64,000 nt of DNA from BS750m-G57 sp964607575 (GCA_964607575.1 CAZSLS010000009.1:1-64000); one strand, 5' to 3'. Positions 7,187 to 17,154 are shown, counted from the stretch's first letter. Made by a program: numbers and translations. The notes: a model not told the origin generated them from the sequence alone.

Positions 7187-9679
7187 ATGAATCAGACGAC
7201 AAGATTGATACTCGCGATAACAGCGGCTTTGAGTGTCGTGGCGCTGTGCGGAGAGATTGCCCAAGCCGCCGAACCGCTGGCTACCACGGCGGTGTGGGAC
7301 AGAGAATATGGCGAGCTGGCCGGTCATATCGGACGGTTGAAGAAATGGAGAGGGGTTCCGCGCGACCGCCTCAGCAAGGAAACTCTGGACCAACAGGCTC
7401 TCACGCTGCCCGAGGACAAGGATCCTCTCGACATCGTCCTGAGAAGAACCGGAGCGCTGCTGCAGTACTACAAGAAGAAGAAGGCGATCTCCGCGGCTGC
7501 ATTGGCGAAATTCGATAAGGAGCTGAGCAAGCTGTCGGCCAGGGCGAAGTCCGCCGCTGACGCCGCCGCCCGCAAGGCCCTGTTCGTTCCGGTATGCAAA
7601 CTGCGGCGGGAACTGGCGTTTGCCAATCCCCTGCTCGATTTCGACCGCATAGTCTGCATGCTCGAGAAGCCCGGGCGGGCCCGTATCATCGAACAGGCAA
7701 GGGCCTGTTGGGGCGGGCACAGCAAAGGCGGAGGCCCTATCGTAATAAGTGATTTCAAATCCAAGCCCAGGATAGACAAACCGCTCGCCGGCGTCGGCGT
7801 CACTTCCGGGCCTTGGAAAGGCAAGACCCTCGAGGGGTATTTCTCAGGCCTGGAATTAAGCTTCGACGGTAAGCAGCTCCTCTTTGCCGCGACCACCAGC
7901 GCCGATGTCTGGCATGTTTTCAGGTTCGATATCGCCAAGAAGCAGCTCGTGCAGTTGACCGACGGGCCCTATGACGATTTTGACCCCTGCCTGCTTCCCT
8001 CGGGCAGAATAGTCTTCACCTCAACCAGGCGCAGAGGAATCGGCAGATGCCTGCTGCCCTCGAAGGCGCTGACCTACACCCTGCATTCCATGGAGCCCGA
8101 CGGTTCGGATATCGTGACTCTCAGCTACCACGAAACCAATGAGTGGCAGCCCAGTGTAAACCACGATGGTATGCTCGTTTACACGCGGTGGGACTACGTC
8201 GACAGATGGTGGGCTTCGGCCCATCACATGTGGCTGAGCTTTCCCGACGGGCGAGATCCGAGAAATTTTCATGGCAACTACCCGCTGCCTCACTCGGCCT
8301 TTACCAAAGGCTTGCAGCCGGAACAATATGGACAGAATAAATTGGGCAACGGACGCCACGCGCGCCCGGACGTGGAAATCTCGTTCCGCGCCGTCCCCGA
8401 CTCCAAGAAATACACCGCCACCGCCGTCGGACACCACCAGGGATTCTCCGGAAGCCTGGTGATGGTGGACCCCCGCATACCCGACGACGGAAAAATGGCA
8501 CAGGCCAAGAGAATCACACCGGAGTACTTCTTCCCCGAAGTCGAGCCTAACGCCCCGCACGCGTACGGTACCGCCTGGCCGCTCAGTGAGGATTTCTACC
8601 TGTGCAATTTCAATACCGGTCTCTATCTCCTCGACCGGTTCGGAAACAGGGTGGTTATCCACGATCCCGGCGATCGGCGTTTTCGCGTGAGAGATGCCTT
8701 CCCGCTGCGGGCGCGGAAAGCACCGCCGCAGATGCCCGTAAAAACGTGGCAGGGAAAACGCGGTACGCGGAGCGATCATTACCGCGCCACTATCAGGGTG
8801 ATGAACTGCTACATAGGCGACATGCCGCTTCCGAAGAATATCAAGGTCAAGTCGATGCGTATCATCCAGCTTCTTCCCCAGTTGCTCACGCGTATCAATG
8901 GCCGCAACATAAAACTCATATCTTTTGCAGATGAATCCCTTGGCCGCATTCCGCTCGGGATCGTCCCGGTGGAAGATGACGGCAGCGTCTACTGCGAGGC
9001 TCCAGTGGGAAAAGCGATATATTTCCAGCTCCTGGACGCCAATGGTATGGCCGTTCAATCAATGAGATCGGCCACATACGTGCATGCCGGGGAACAGATG
9101 AACTGTATCGGCTGTCACGAGAGCAAATGGGCGGCTGTGGCGCCCACGCCCCGTCCCAAGGCGTTCGAAAGAGCACCATCGAAGCTTATCCAGGAAGTCA
9201 GCAGCGGCGCTATCCCCTTCAGTTACTACAAGCTCGTCAAAGAGCCTGTTTTCGACAAGAAGTGCGTGCCCTGCCACACCAAGATGCGCCCCAAACACCC
9301 CAAGGCGCCCGACATGAGCTACAAGTCCCTGGCGACGAACAAGTACGCCTTCGGCCTGCCCGGTGAAATAGGAATGAGGATGCTGGGCACGGGCGGTTCG
9401 AGGACCACCCCGGGGCGATTCGGCGCGCACGCGTCAGGACTCATGAAGATACTCAAAACCGCCAAACAGCATAAGGACCTCAAGCTGACGAAGGACCAGT
9501 GGCAGCGGATTACCATGTGGCTGGATCTTAACAGCAACGAAATCTGTTGGATCAGCGACGATAAGGAACCAATAGCCGCCCAAAAGCGAGGCGAAAGCAT
9601 CTGGCCGCCAGTCGATATGGATCGAAAGAATCCGACAGGAGTAGAAAAGGGCTATCCACTCCAAGGCCGGCAACGCTGA
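7187..9679 (+). CDS. HzsA-related secreted cytochrome c / beta-propeller protein (copy 2)
   Basis: The frame opens at 7091, but the ATG at 7187 is chosen: it is preceded by AAAGGTGG and begins a signal peptide (MNQTTRLILAITAALSVVAL, then AQA). The 830-residue mature frame has a helical N-terminal part, a PD40 propeller region (DDFDPCLLPSGRIVFTSTRR; HDGMLVYTRWDYVD), and two haem motifs, CIGCH near residue 640 and CVPCH near 693. It resembles the proteins at 1517 and 14803, sharing the DPC-LPSG-I-F-STR and TRWDYVD signatures. Expected to act outside the cytoplasmic membrane. The physiological redox partner and substrate cannot be told from the sequence. Confidence 0.87.
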   Translation: MNQTTRLILAITAALSVVALCGEIAQAAEPLATTAVWDREYGELAGHIGRLKKWRGVPRDRLSKETLDQQALTLPEDKDPLDIVLRRTGALLQYYKKKKAISAAALAKFDKELSKLSARAKSAADAAARKALFVPVCKLRRELAFANPLLDFDRIVCMLEKPGRARIIEQARACWGGHSKGGGPIVISDFKSKPRIDKPLAGVGVTSGPWKGKTLEGYFSGLELSFDGKQLLFAATTSADVWHVFRFDIAKKQLVQLTDGPYDDFDPCLLPSGRIVFTSTRRRGIGRCLLPSKALTYTLHSMEPDGSDIVTLSYHETNEWQPSVNHDGMLVYTRWDYVDRWWASAHHMWLSFPDGRDPRNFHGNYPLPHSAFTKGLQPEQYGQNKLGNGRHARPDVEISFRAVPDSKKYTATAVGHHQGFSGSLVMVDPRIPDDGKMAQAKRITPEYFFPEVEPNAPHAYGTAWPLSEDFYLCNFNTGLYLLDRFGNRVVIHDPGDRRFRVRDAFPLRARKAPPQMPVKTWQGKRGTRSDHYRATIRVMNCYIGDMPLPKNIKVKSMRIIQLLPQLLTRINGRNIKLISFADESLGRIPLGIVPVEDDGSVYCEAPVGKAIYFQLLDANGMAVQSMRSATYVHAGEQMNCIGCHESKWAAVAPTPRPKAFERAPSKLIQEVSSGAIPFSYYKLVKEPVFDKKCVPCHTKMRPKHPKAPDMSYKSLATNKYAFGLPGEIGMRMLGTGGSRTTPGRFGAHASGLMKILKTAKQHKDLKLTKDQWQRITMWLDLNSNEICWISDDKEPIAAQKRGESIWPPVDMDRKNPTGVEKGYPLQGRQR

Positions 9680-9780
9680 AAGAAGACATCCGCCGGGAAA
9701 CAGAACGCCGGCGATTAACATTCGGGACTATGAGAGTACGAACAACTATTCCTTTGCCCATTTGTGGAGCCGGAAAACTC

Positions 9781-12048
9781 ATGATCAAGAAAACTCGCCT
9801 CTTTTGTTCTTTCCTGTTGGTCTATTCAACAATCGCGTGCATTTCACTTGCGGCTGAGGGCGGCGGTCCCAAGAGCCCGGCGAGCAGTCCTGAGGACCGC
9901 ATGAAGTCGTGGCGGCAGCATGTGAAACTGAAAGATGACTCGATCTTCAAGGATGTGAAGTGGACGGCGGTCGGTCCAAGGATACAGGGAGGAAAGATCG
10001 AGAGCATATGGTCTGTCAAGAAACGGAAATCCACCATCTACGCCGGGATCGGATCGGGCAACCTGTGGAAAACCGTGAACAACGGTACGACGTGGAAACC
10101 GGTTTTTGAAAACGAGTCTACATTCTCGGTGTCCGTAGTGACGGTGTGCGACAAGGACCCGAATCTGGTCTGGGTGGGAACCGGCGAACCGCACATGGCC
10201 CGCAGTTCGTTCGCCGGAACGGGCGTGTTCAAATCCGTCGACGGCGCCAAGACATGGAAACATATGGGACTCACCGACACGCAGCATATCGGAAGGGTCC
10301 TGATAGACCCCAAGGACTCCAACGTGGTATACGTCGCGGCGCTGGGACGCCAATACACGTACAACAAGCAGCGCGGTTTGTTCAAGACCACTGACGGAGG
10401 AAAGACCTGGAACAAGTCGCTCTACATCTCCGAGAAGATCGGCGTTGTGGAGGTGGCGATGGATCCTTCGGACAACAAGACGCTTTACGCCATCGCCTGG
10501 GAGCGCGACAGGAAGGCCTGGAACAATGTCGACTCCGGGCCAGGAAGCGGGCTCTACAAGACAACCGACGCGGGCAAGACCTGGAAACGGATTACCAAAG
10601 GGCTTCCCAGCGGAAAAAACGCCGGGAGGATGTGCATCGCCGTCGCGCCGTCCAATCCAAAAGTACTCTACATCATCGCTGCCTTCAAGGGCGGAAAAGT
10701 CTATCGCTCCGACGACAAGGGCGAAAGCTGGCGCCGGACGCACGAGGGAAATGTACCGACCGGGATCGGTTATGATTTTTGCCTTATCCGAGTCATGCCC
10801 GACAATGAAAACGAGATTTTCGTGCCCGGTTTTAACCTGATCTATTCATCCGACGCGGGCAAGACCTTTACCAGCAGGTCCGAGCAAGTAATTCCCATGC
10901 TCTCGTACAAGCCCCGCCGAGCGACTCCCCATTGCGACAATCACGACATGTTCATCGATCCCGACGATCCGGACAGGGTCATGCTGGGCACTGACGGAGG
11001 ATTGTACATATCGCACGACCGCGCCAAGACGTGGCTGCACGTGAACACCATTCCCATCGCCGAGTTCTACGCGATCTCGGTGGATATGGCCAAGCCGTAC
11101 AGAATATGGGGAGGCACGCAGGATAACGGAGCACTTGGCGGGGAGGCCAGGCCCATGAACCCCGGTATGGAGCACTGGAAGTGGTTCGACTGGGGAGACC
11201 AGTACGTCACCAGGATCGACCCGAACGATCTGGACGTGATGTACTACGAGGGCATGTTCGGCGGGATGGGGCGAAGGAACATGAAGACCGGAAAAGGGCG
11301 CGGTATCAGGCCCGGACCGGCGCCGAAAGGCGAGAGACTGCGATTCAACTGGATAACTCCCTACATACTGTCGCCCCACAACTCCAAAACGCTTTACGCC
11401 GGTGCCAACTACGTTTTCAAGAGTGAAACCAGAGGCGACAAATGGACCCGCATAAGCCCCGACCTGTCGACGAAGCCGGGCCCGGAAAAGCGAGGCAACG
11501 TTCCCTACGGAACGATAACCGACATCTCCGAATCACCGCTGAAAAAGGGACTGCTCTACGCCGGAACCGACGACGGGCAGGTCCACGTTACAAAGGATGA
11601 CGGAGCGACCTGGACGAAGATCAACAAGTCCCTGCCCGACAAATGGGTGACCCGTCTCGTCGCGTCGAAATACGTAGAGGGCGAGGTGTTCTGCTCGCTG
11701 ACGGGATATCGTGAGGACGACTTTGAAACGTATCTCTACATGTCGACCGATTATGGAAAGACATGGAAGTCCATCGCGGGCAACCTGCCTGCGGAATCGG
11801 TCAATGTGATACGCGAAGATCCTTTCGACAAGGACATCCTGTACGTGGGCACTGAACTGGGAGCCTACTGCTCCATAGACCGGGGCAAGACGTGGGTTTC
11901 GCTTTGCAACCACCTTCCGACCTGTGCGGTACACGACATCGCGGTTCATCCCAGAGACGGAGATCTGGTGATCGGCACGCATGGAAGAAGCGCCTTTGTT
12001 CTGGATACGAAACCGCTCAAAAAGATAAAACAGGAAAGCACAAAATAG
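9781..12048 (+). CDS. BNR/Asp-box (sortilin/xyloglucanase-like) beta-propeller protein
   Basis: The frame opens at 9730, but the ATG at 9781 starts a signal peptide (MIKKTRLFCSFLLVYSTIAC), so a 755-residue product is preferred. It carries many Asp-box repeats of the S-x-D-x-G-x-T/S-W type: SVDGAKTW, TTDGGKTW, TTDAGKTW, SDDKGESW, SSDAGKTF, TKDDGATW, STDYGKTW, SIDRGKTW. This is typical of double-propeller proteins related to VPS10/sortilin and GH74 xyloglucanases. Many planctomycete members have no assigned activity, so glycosidase function is only possible. It lies 12 bp upstream of a PepSY membrane gene, suggesting co-transcription. Confidence 0.88.
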   Translation: MIKKTRLFCSFLLVYSTIACISLAAEGGGPKSPASSPEDRMKSWRQHVKLKDDSIFKDVKWTAVGPRIQGGKIESIWSVKKRKSTIYAGIGSGNLWKTVNNGTTWKPVFENESTFSVSVVTVCDKDPNLVWVGTGEPHMARSSFAGTGVFKSVDGAKTWKHMGLTDTQHIGRVLIDPKDSNVVYVAALGRQYTYNKQRGLFKTTDGGKTWNKSLYISEKIGVVEVAMDPSDNKTLYAIAWERDRKAWNNVDSGPGSGLYKTTDAGKTWKRITKGLPSGKNAGRMCIAVAPSNPKVLYIIAAFKGGKVYRSDDKGESWRRTHEGNVPTGIGYDFCLIRVMPDNENEIFVPGFNLIYSSDAGKTFTSRSEQVIPMLSYKPRRATPHCDNHDMFIDPDDPDRVMLGTDGGLYISHDRAKTWLHVNTIPIAEFYAISVDMAKPYRIWGGTQDNGALGGEARPMNPGMEHWKWFDWGDQYVTRIDPNDLDVMYYEGMFGGMGRRNMKTGKGRGIRPGPAPKGERLRFNWITPYILSPHNSKTLYAGANYVFKSETRGDKWTRISPDLSTKPGPEKRGNVPYGTITDISESPLKKGLLYAGTDDGQVHVTKDDGATWTKINKSLPDKWVTRLVASKYVEGEVFCSLTGYREDDFETYLYMSTDYGKTWKSIAGNLPAESVNVIREDPFDKDILYVGTELGAYCSIDRGKTWVSLCNHLPTCAVHDIAVHPRDGDLVIGTHGRSAFVLDTKPLKKIKQESTK

Positions 12049-12059
12049 CGCAGCGGATT

Positions 12060-12587
12060 ATGAAACTCTCCAAACTAAGCCGTAACCTGCATCGGTGGGG
12101 GTCGATCCTCGCCCTGGCGCCGATGATGATCATCATCATTTCGGGCGTTGTTCTGCAATTGAAAAAGGAATCGGCGTATATTCAACCGCCGACCCAACGC
12201 GGGACCAGTACGCAGCTTTCGATCGGCTTCGATCGCATACTGGAAATCGCAAAGACAGTTCCCCAGGCCAAGATCGAGTCCTGGGATGACATCGATCGCC
12301 TCGACGTTCGCCCGGGCAAGGGCATGGTAAAGGTCCGGGGCAAAAACGGCTGGGAGATACAGATCGACACGCAAACCGCTGAGGTCCTGCAGGTGGCCGT
12401 CCGCCGTTCCGATCTGATCGAGAGCATTCACGATGGCAGCTACTTCCACGACAGCTTCAAACTCTGGGTGTTCCTTCCAGCCGGTTTGCTCCTGGCGGTT
12501 CTCGTGATCACAGGATTCCATCTCTTCATCTTGCCGGATCTCGCCAAGTGGAGGCGTCGCCGGAAAAAACCGGATCCGAGCAACTGA
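12060..12587 (+). CDS. PepSY-domain membrane protein
   Basis: The frame opens at 11892 inside the upstream gene, but the ATG at 12060 (MKLSKLSRNLHRWGSILALA) is the sensible start. The 175-residue product has an N-terminal transmembrane segment (APMMIIIISGVVLQL), a periplasmic PepSY-like segment (IDRLDVRPGKGMVKVRGKNG, then QIDTQTAEVLQVAVRRSDLIESIHDGSYF) and a C-terminal transmembrane helix. This fits the short PepSY-associated membrane proteins linked to iron uptake or ferric reductase-like functions in the wider family. No iron gene is adjacent. Confident of the fold, not of the role. Confidence 0.8.
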   Translation: MKLSKLSRNLHRWGSILALAPMMIIIISGVVLQLKKESAYIQPPTQRGTSTQLSIGFDRILEIAKTVPQAKIESWDDIDRLDVRPGKGMVKVRGKNGWEIQIDTQTAEVLQVAVRRSDLIESIHDGSYFHDSFKLWVFLPAGLLLAVLVITGFHLFILPDLAKWRRRRKKPDPSN

Positions 12588-12608
12588 CCGGCGACAAAGC
12601 AGCCATTC

Positions 12609-13724
12609 ATGACAGACCAGAGCGACAACCAGCCCGTCGGCGGCGGAAAGCCCCGTCGCCGACAGCGATATCCGGGCAGTCACCCCCGTCGTTTCGAGCA
12701 GCGCTACAAGGAACTCGCCGGAGACGCCGAGACTCTCCAGCACGTTCGCGGGCGTCGTCGCACGCCGGCAGGGACGCACGTACCGGTGCTGCTGGACGAG
12801 GTGATCGACGCCTTGGCGCCCCGCCCCGGGCAGGTCGTCGCCGACTGTACGCTGGGCTATGGCGCCCATGCGGTCGCCCTGGCCAGGGCGGTCCAGCCCG
12901 ACGGGAGGGTCATCGGCTTTGACGTCGACGCGGGGGAACTGGAGCGAACCAGGATGCGGACCGAAGCCCTGGGCCTGCCCATCAGCGTTCACCACTCCAA
13001 TTTCGCAGGTATCGCCAAGGTGATGGCCCGGGAGCACCTGGATGGATACGACATCATCTTCGCCGATCTCGGTGTCTCCAGCATGCAGATTGACGACCCG
13101 TCCCGCGGGATGAGTTACAAGCATGACGACGCCCCGTTGGACATGCGAATGGACCCCCGCCGCCGGCGAACCGCAGCCGACCTGCTGATGTCTCTCAGTC
13201 AGGGCGAACTGTCCCGAGCCCTGTGGGAACTGGCCGACGAGCCGGACCACGAGCCAATCGCAAAGCGAATCGTCAACCAGCGACAGGTAGCGCCCATCGC
13301 CACCACGGGCCAGCTCAAGGAACTGATCTTCGCCGTCCTGGGTACGACCGAGAAGGTCTGGAAGAAGCATGCCCCCCACGCCGGCGCCCACCCGGCGATG
13401 CGGACCTTCCAGGCCCTGCGGATCCTGGTCAACGACGAACTCTCGGCGATAAGGCAACTGCTGCGCCTGGGACCCCAATGCCTGCGCCCCGGCGGACGGA
13501 TAGGTATTATCAGCTTCCACAGCGGGGAAGACCGCCTGGTCAAGAAGGCCTTCCGCGACGGTTGTCGCCAGGGAATCTACGAGGCCTGCAACCGCAGAGT
13601 CATCCGCCCGGGGGGTCGGGAAGTCCACCACAACCCCCGCAGCAGCTCAGCCAAGTTCCGCTGGGCCCGCGTCGGACTAACGCTGAATCCAAGTGCGCCG
13701 CTCGATCAACCAGAGGAAGAGTAA
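12609..13724 (+). CDS. rsmH: 16S rRNA (cytosine-1402-N4)-methyltransferase RsmH (MraW)
   Basis: RsmH N4-methylates C1402 of 16S rRNA at the ribosomal P site using S-adenosylmethionine. The 371-residue protein shows HVPVLLDEVIDAL at about 57-69, the SAM-binding DCTLGYGAHA at 79-88, FADLGVSSMQID, LDMRMD and the C-terminal ISFHSGEDRLVK block. It carries an unusual basic N-terminal extension of about 50 residues (GGGKPRRRQRYPGSHPRRF), longer than the usual length of about 310 residues. Normally rsmH heads the dcw cell-division cluster; here no ftsL, ftsI or mur gene follows, so the gene is detached, as reported for several planctomycetes. Confidence 0.95.
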   Translation: MTDQSDNQPVGGGKPRRRQRYPGSHPRRFEQRYKELAGDAETLQHVRGRRRTPAGTHVPVLLDEVIDALAPRPGQVVADCTLGYGAHAVALARAVQPDGRVIGFDVDAGELERTRMRTEALGLPISVHHSNFAGIAKVMAREHLDGYDIIFADLGVSSMQIDDPSRGMSYKHDDAPLDMRMDPRRRRTAADLLMSLSQGELSRALWELADEPDHEPIAKRIVNQRQVAPIATTGQLKELIFAVLGTTEKVWKKHAPHAGAHPAMRTFQALRILVNDELSAIRQLLRLGPQCLRPGGRIGIISFHSGEDRLVKKAFRDGCRQGIYEACNRRVIRPGGREVHHNPRSSSAKFRWARVGLTLNPSAPLDQPEEE

Positions 13725-13882
13725 GGGGCTCCGGGACGCCATTGGCGGAGCGCGGGGCGATGCACCAGCACCCCCGATGTCAAATACCCATTTCTTGGAT
13801 CTTCAGCTCAGTCTATAATACATTCAAGATTGTAACAGCCGATGGGAATTCGACATCCCGTGCCACCCAAAGGAAACGAACC

Positions 13883-14788
13883 ATGATCAACCGCACCCGC
13901 ATTTACGCTGGACTGGCCGGCTGCCTCGTCTGCGTCGCAGTCGGGGTCGCCGTGCCCCGCGAAAAGGTGCTGTTCGAGGGTAGATCCGAATTCAACCGCC
14001 TGGTCAGGGTTGTCGAAGACGGCGAAGGTCTGCGTACGCTGATCTTCGACAACAATGGCGACCGGCAAAGCACCGTCAAACTCGGCGATCCCGATCGGCT
14101 CGTGCTGCGATACACCCGCGTCATGCCCGTTGCGCTGGCCGTCGTCGAGAAACCCAAACGCATTTTGATCGTCGGACTGGGCGGCGGCTCGATTCCGAAT
14201 TTCCTGCACAAACATTATCCCGATACGCACATCGATGTCGTCGATATCGATCCGGTGGTGGTCAAGGTGGCCAAGAAATACTTCGACTTCCGCGAGGACA
14301 AGACGCTGCGTGTCCACGTAGCCGACGGGCGCGCCTTCATCGAGAAATGCAAAAAACCGTACGACATCATTTTCCTGGACGCCTATGGTGCCGACGACAT
14401 CCCCTACGCCCTGGCGACACGCGAATTCCTACAGGGCGTGCGAAAGGCCGTCACCCCCAAGGGCGCAGTGGTCACCAATCTGATGACTCGCTCTTCGAAC
14501 CGCCTTTACGACTCGATGATCCGCACCTACATCGATGTTTTCGATGAGGTGCATGTGGTGGATATTCGAAGCGCAGGCAACGTAGTCCTCCTCGCCCTGC
14601 CCCACCAGCCGAAACTGACCAGGGACACCCTCGCACGCCAAGCGAGCAAGCTGGCTCGCAAGAAACAGTTTACGTTCAAATTGGGCCGAATGGTGAAATA
14701 CGGTTTCCGCCCGCCGGACGAAAGAGAGAAATCCGCCCCGATCCTGTTGGATAAAAAGAAGAAACCCTCGAACTCCGGCAAGGACTAG
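13883..14788 (+). CDS. Spermidine synthase-like methyltransferase-fold protein with N-terminal signal/anchor
   Basis: The frame is open from 13223, overlapping rsmH, but the ATG at 13883 follows AAAGGAAA and begins a hydrophobic leader (MINRTRIYAGLAGCLVCVAV). The 301 residues contain the Rossmann core of polyamine synthase-like proteins: ILIVGLGGGSIPNFL at about 94-108, VVDIDPVVVKVAKKYF, and DIIFLDAYGADDIP with the acidic residue that would contact the aminopropyl donor. The leader suggests export or membrane attachment, unlike cytosolic SpeE. Many such proteins in the database have no proven polyamine activity. It converges on the HzsA-related gene at 14803 with only 14 bp between stops. Confidence 0.8.
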   Translation: MINRTRIYAGLAGCLVCVAVGVAVPREKVLFEGRSEFNRLVRVVEDGEGLRTLIFDNNGDRQSTVKLGDPDRLVLRYTRVMPVALAVVEKPKRILIVGLGGGSIPNFLHKHYPDTHIDVVDIDPVVVKVAKKYFDFREDKTLRVHVADGRAFIEKCKKPYDIIFLDAYGADDIPYALATREFLQGVRKAVTPKGAVVTNLMTRSSNRLYDSMIRTYIDVFDEVHVVDIRSAGNVVLLALPHQPKLTRDTLARQASKLARKKQFTFKLGRMVKYGFRPPDEREKSAPILLDKKKKPSNSGKD

Positions 14789-14802
14789 CCCTCAGGAGCA
14801 GA

Positions 14803-17154
14803 TCATCTTTCCTTCTCGGGGGTGGGGCTGGTCGGGGCGCCAACCTGATCGAAGGTCACGTCAATTCGGTAGTTTGCGTGCTTCTTGTATCTAATGTTCC
14901 TGCGGCCCCAATATGAACCGTAGTATTGGCAGTTAGTGTCCACCCAGCGGGCGACTTTGGCCTTTTCCGCAGCGGTGAGTTTGGGCGAGCAACTGGCTGC
15001 AAGCTTGGCTGCGCGTGTCTTCTGGGCGGCTTTCAAATTCCAGACCTTCAAGCCCAGCATTTTTAATAGTACGCTCTGGTTGCCGAAGAGCGTGTGGGCC
15101 TGGCGGTATTTCGCATCCGTGCCAAGTTCATCGATATGCAGGCCGATAAGACGGCCCCCGGCGTGTCTTTCCTTCGGCGTCTTGACCAGGGCTTCGTAGG
15201 ACACGCTGAAATGAGTGGTCTCGGTTCGGCGGAGATCCAGTCCGCCGGCGAGTTTTGAACCGTGGCAGGAGATGCAATGCTTGTCCCATATCGGTTGAAC
15301 GATGTCGTTATAGCTCAGGACAATTTTCCCGGTCGATTCTCCAGGCTGTGGTCGTTTGGAGATATCTTCCGGACCGCGCCTGAAGGCGATGGGGTTTGGC
15401 TTGGGGGGAGGAGATTCGTTAGGCGTTTCATGGCACCCGATACAGCTCGCGACTTCTCCGGGCATGTAGTTAACATACGTGCGCTCGCTCTGAATCATCC
15501 GGTATTCGGCGTCCAGCGCCTGAAAATATATGGCGCGCCCAGCCGGGACGGTGAAATTGGCGGATCCGTCGTCTTCAACCTTCGCAATCCCCCACTGTGC
15601 GGCCACCCAGAGATGCGTGCGTAGAGAAATCGCCGCGTGCTGCTGATGGGCGGTGTCATAGGTCGCAGCATGCGGATACCCCTTACGCCGCGCCGCCCAG
15701 GGACGCGGGACCTGTTCCATGATCCTCAAGTATTTGATCGTGCCGGGCTCAGTGTTTTCCATACCGTGATATACATTCATCACCAGGCACTGGGCCTTGC
15801 CTTTGGCCGCAAGGGCTTTGTCGTGGTTGGCGGTGGGGACCTTGGGCACTTTGCGGCGTTTCAGAGGGACCGGCTGCCAACAGGATGTCTTCTTCTCCTT
15901 ATGGAACAATTGCTTCTTACCGTTATCCCTGAGCAGGTACAACCCCCAGGCGTTTTCCTTGGCCCAGTGAGTTCCCTTGGGCGTATATGACACCAAAAAG
16001 AGTTTCTCGGAAAGCGGATATGGATCCCGAAAGAAGGCGTTATGGCCAGGTCCGTCCTTGGAAGGCGGTCCAAACTCAGGATCTATCCCCCAAACCGGCC
16101 AGGGGCATTCCTCAGTGATGTTGGTCTGGGCCTCGTCGGTGCGGATGTTCTTGTTTACATCGATTTTCATCACCGTGCCTATGGCGTTGTCCATATGGTA
16201 GGCGCCGAGGGCCACGTATTTGTTGATGGCTCCGGGGATAGGTCGGCCTTGAATAATAGTAAACGGTTTTTTGATGTCGTTGCCGTAAACTTCCCGGCTG
16301 CGGCTGCCGTCGGGATACATTGACCAAAGACACTTGACGGTGGTGGCGCCCTTGTCCACATATTCCCAGCGGGAGTACAGGATTTCACCGGTGGGCAATA
16401 CAACGGGAGTAAACAGGCTGACCATGTCGCGGCTTAGTCTTCGCATGGATTTGCCGTCGCCGTCCATCCGGTACATATTCGTGGTGGTGAAGATGTCCGG
16501 GCCGTCGCAGATCGTTGATATTTGGCAGCGGGTGGAGACAAATGCAATACCGCCATCGGGCAGATAACACGGGTGCATGTCGTCGGTGCCATGGTGATAG
16601 TCGTTGGATTCACCATGGTGGTAGGTGTCCCAGTTGCTGTCCCACAGCGTCCGTACTTTGTAGCGCTTCTGCAGCGAATCTTCATCCTTTGGGGGAAAAG
16701 TGAGTTGCCTGACCTTGCCGGTTTTGATAACCGCTTCGTAGATTCGATAGCCCTCCATGTGGTCGTCTTTGAAATCGAACACGATTCTGCGGGCGTCGTA
16801 GGAAATGTCAAATCGATTGACAACTCCGGGCTTGGGCATGGGGATTTCCCGGACCGACCCGTCGTTGAGGTCGAGAATGCAGATACCGCCTCCAGGCTTA
16901 AACTCACTGTTGATGTGCTCGGTGTAATAATGGTTGGGATTCAGGGTGCGTCGACGGATAAACACTATCTTATCCGTTCCCATAGCGCCCTTGAGCTGGC
17001 TTCTTAGCTCCTCGCTGCTTCCGGCGGCGGATTTGTCCGATGGTCGCGTCGCAACATTCTTCTCGGCACTCGAGACCGTGGTGGTGAAATGTATCGTCAC
17101 TACAACGCCCGCCAGCAGTGTCCCCAATACGGTAGTTACAAGTACCTTGCGCAT
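14803..17154 (-). CDS. HzsA-related secreted cytochrome c / beta-propeller protein (copy 3)
   Basis: A 783-residue reverse-strand protein beginning with a signal peptide (MRKVLVTTVLGTLLAGVVVT). Family signatures are all present: HPCYLPDGGIAFVSTRCQ, GEILYSRWEYVDKG, FTVPAGRAIYFQALDAEYRM. Two haem motifs follow, CIGCH near residue 570 and CISCH near 626, and a C-terminal block ending near WVDTNCQYYGSYWGRRNI. It is closer in layout to copy 1 than to copy 2, which lacks the Y-Y-G-x-x-x-G-x-x-NI ending. Having three family members within 16 kb on both strands suggests old duplications with separate roles. Confidence 0.88.
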   Translation of the reverse strand: MRKVLVTTVLGTLLAGVVVTIHFTTTVSSAEKNVATRPSDKSAAGSSEELRSQLKGAMGTDKIVFIRRRTLNPNHYYTEHINSEFKPGGGICILDLNDGSVREIPMPKPGVVNRFDISYDARRIVFDFKDDHMEGYRIYEAVIKTGKVRQLTFPPKDEDSLQKRYKVRTLWDSNWDTYHHGESNDYHHGTDDMHPCYLPDGGIAFVSTRCQISTICDGPDIFTTTNMYRMDGDGKSMRRLSRDMVSLFTPVVLPTGEILYSRWEYVDKGATTVKCLWSMYPDGSRSREVYGNDIKKPFTIIQGRPIPGAINKYVALGAYHMDNAIGTVMKIDVNKNIRTDEAQTNITEECPWPVWGIDPEFGPPSKDGPGHNAFFRDPYPLSEKLFLVSYTPKGTHWAKENAWGLYLLRDNGKKQLFHKEKKTSCWQPVPLKRRKVPKVPTANHDKALAAKGKAQCLVMNVYHGMENTEPGTIKYLRIMEQVPRPWAARRKGYPHAATYDTAHQQHAAISLRTHLWVAAQWGIAKVEDDGSANFTVPAGRAIYFQALDAEYRMIQSERTYVNYMPGEVASCIGCHETPNESPPPKPNPIAFRRGPEDISKRPQPGESTGKIVLSYNDIVQPIWDKHCISCHGSKLAGGLDLRRTETTHFSVSYEALVKTPKERHAGGRLIGLHIDELGTDAKYRQAHTLFGNQSVLLKMLGLKVWNLKAAQKTRAAKLAASCSPKLTAAEKAKVARWVDTNCQYYGSYWGRRNIRYKKHANYRIDVTFDQVGAPTSPTPEKER

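Noticed and set aside
12075..13631. 518-codon reverse frame opposite rsmH
   Set aside because: rsmH and the PepSY gene account for the region with conserved motifs; the reverse frame has none.
1517..17154. Anammox hydrazine synthase locus
   Set aside because: Only alpha-subunit-like proteins occur; no beta/gamma subunits or hydrazine dehydrogenase are present, and the family is widespread in non-anammox planctomycetes.
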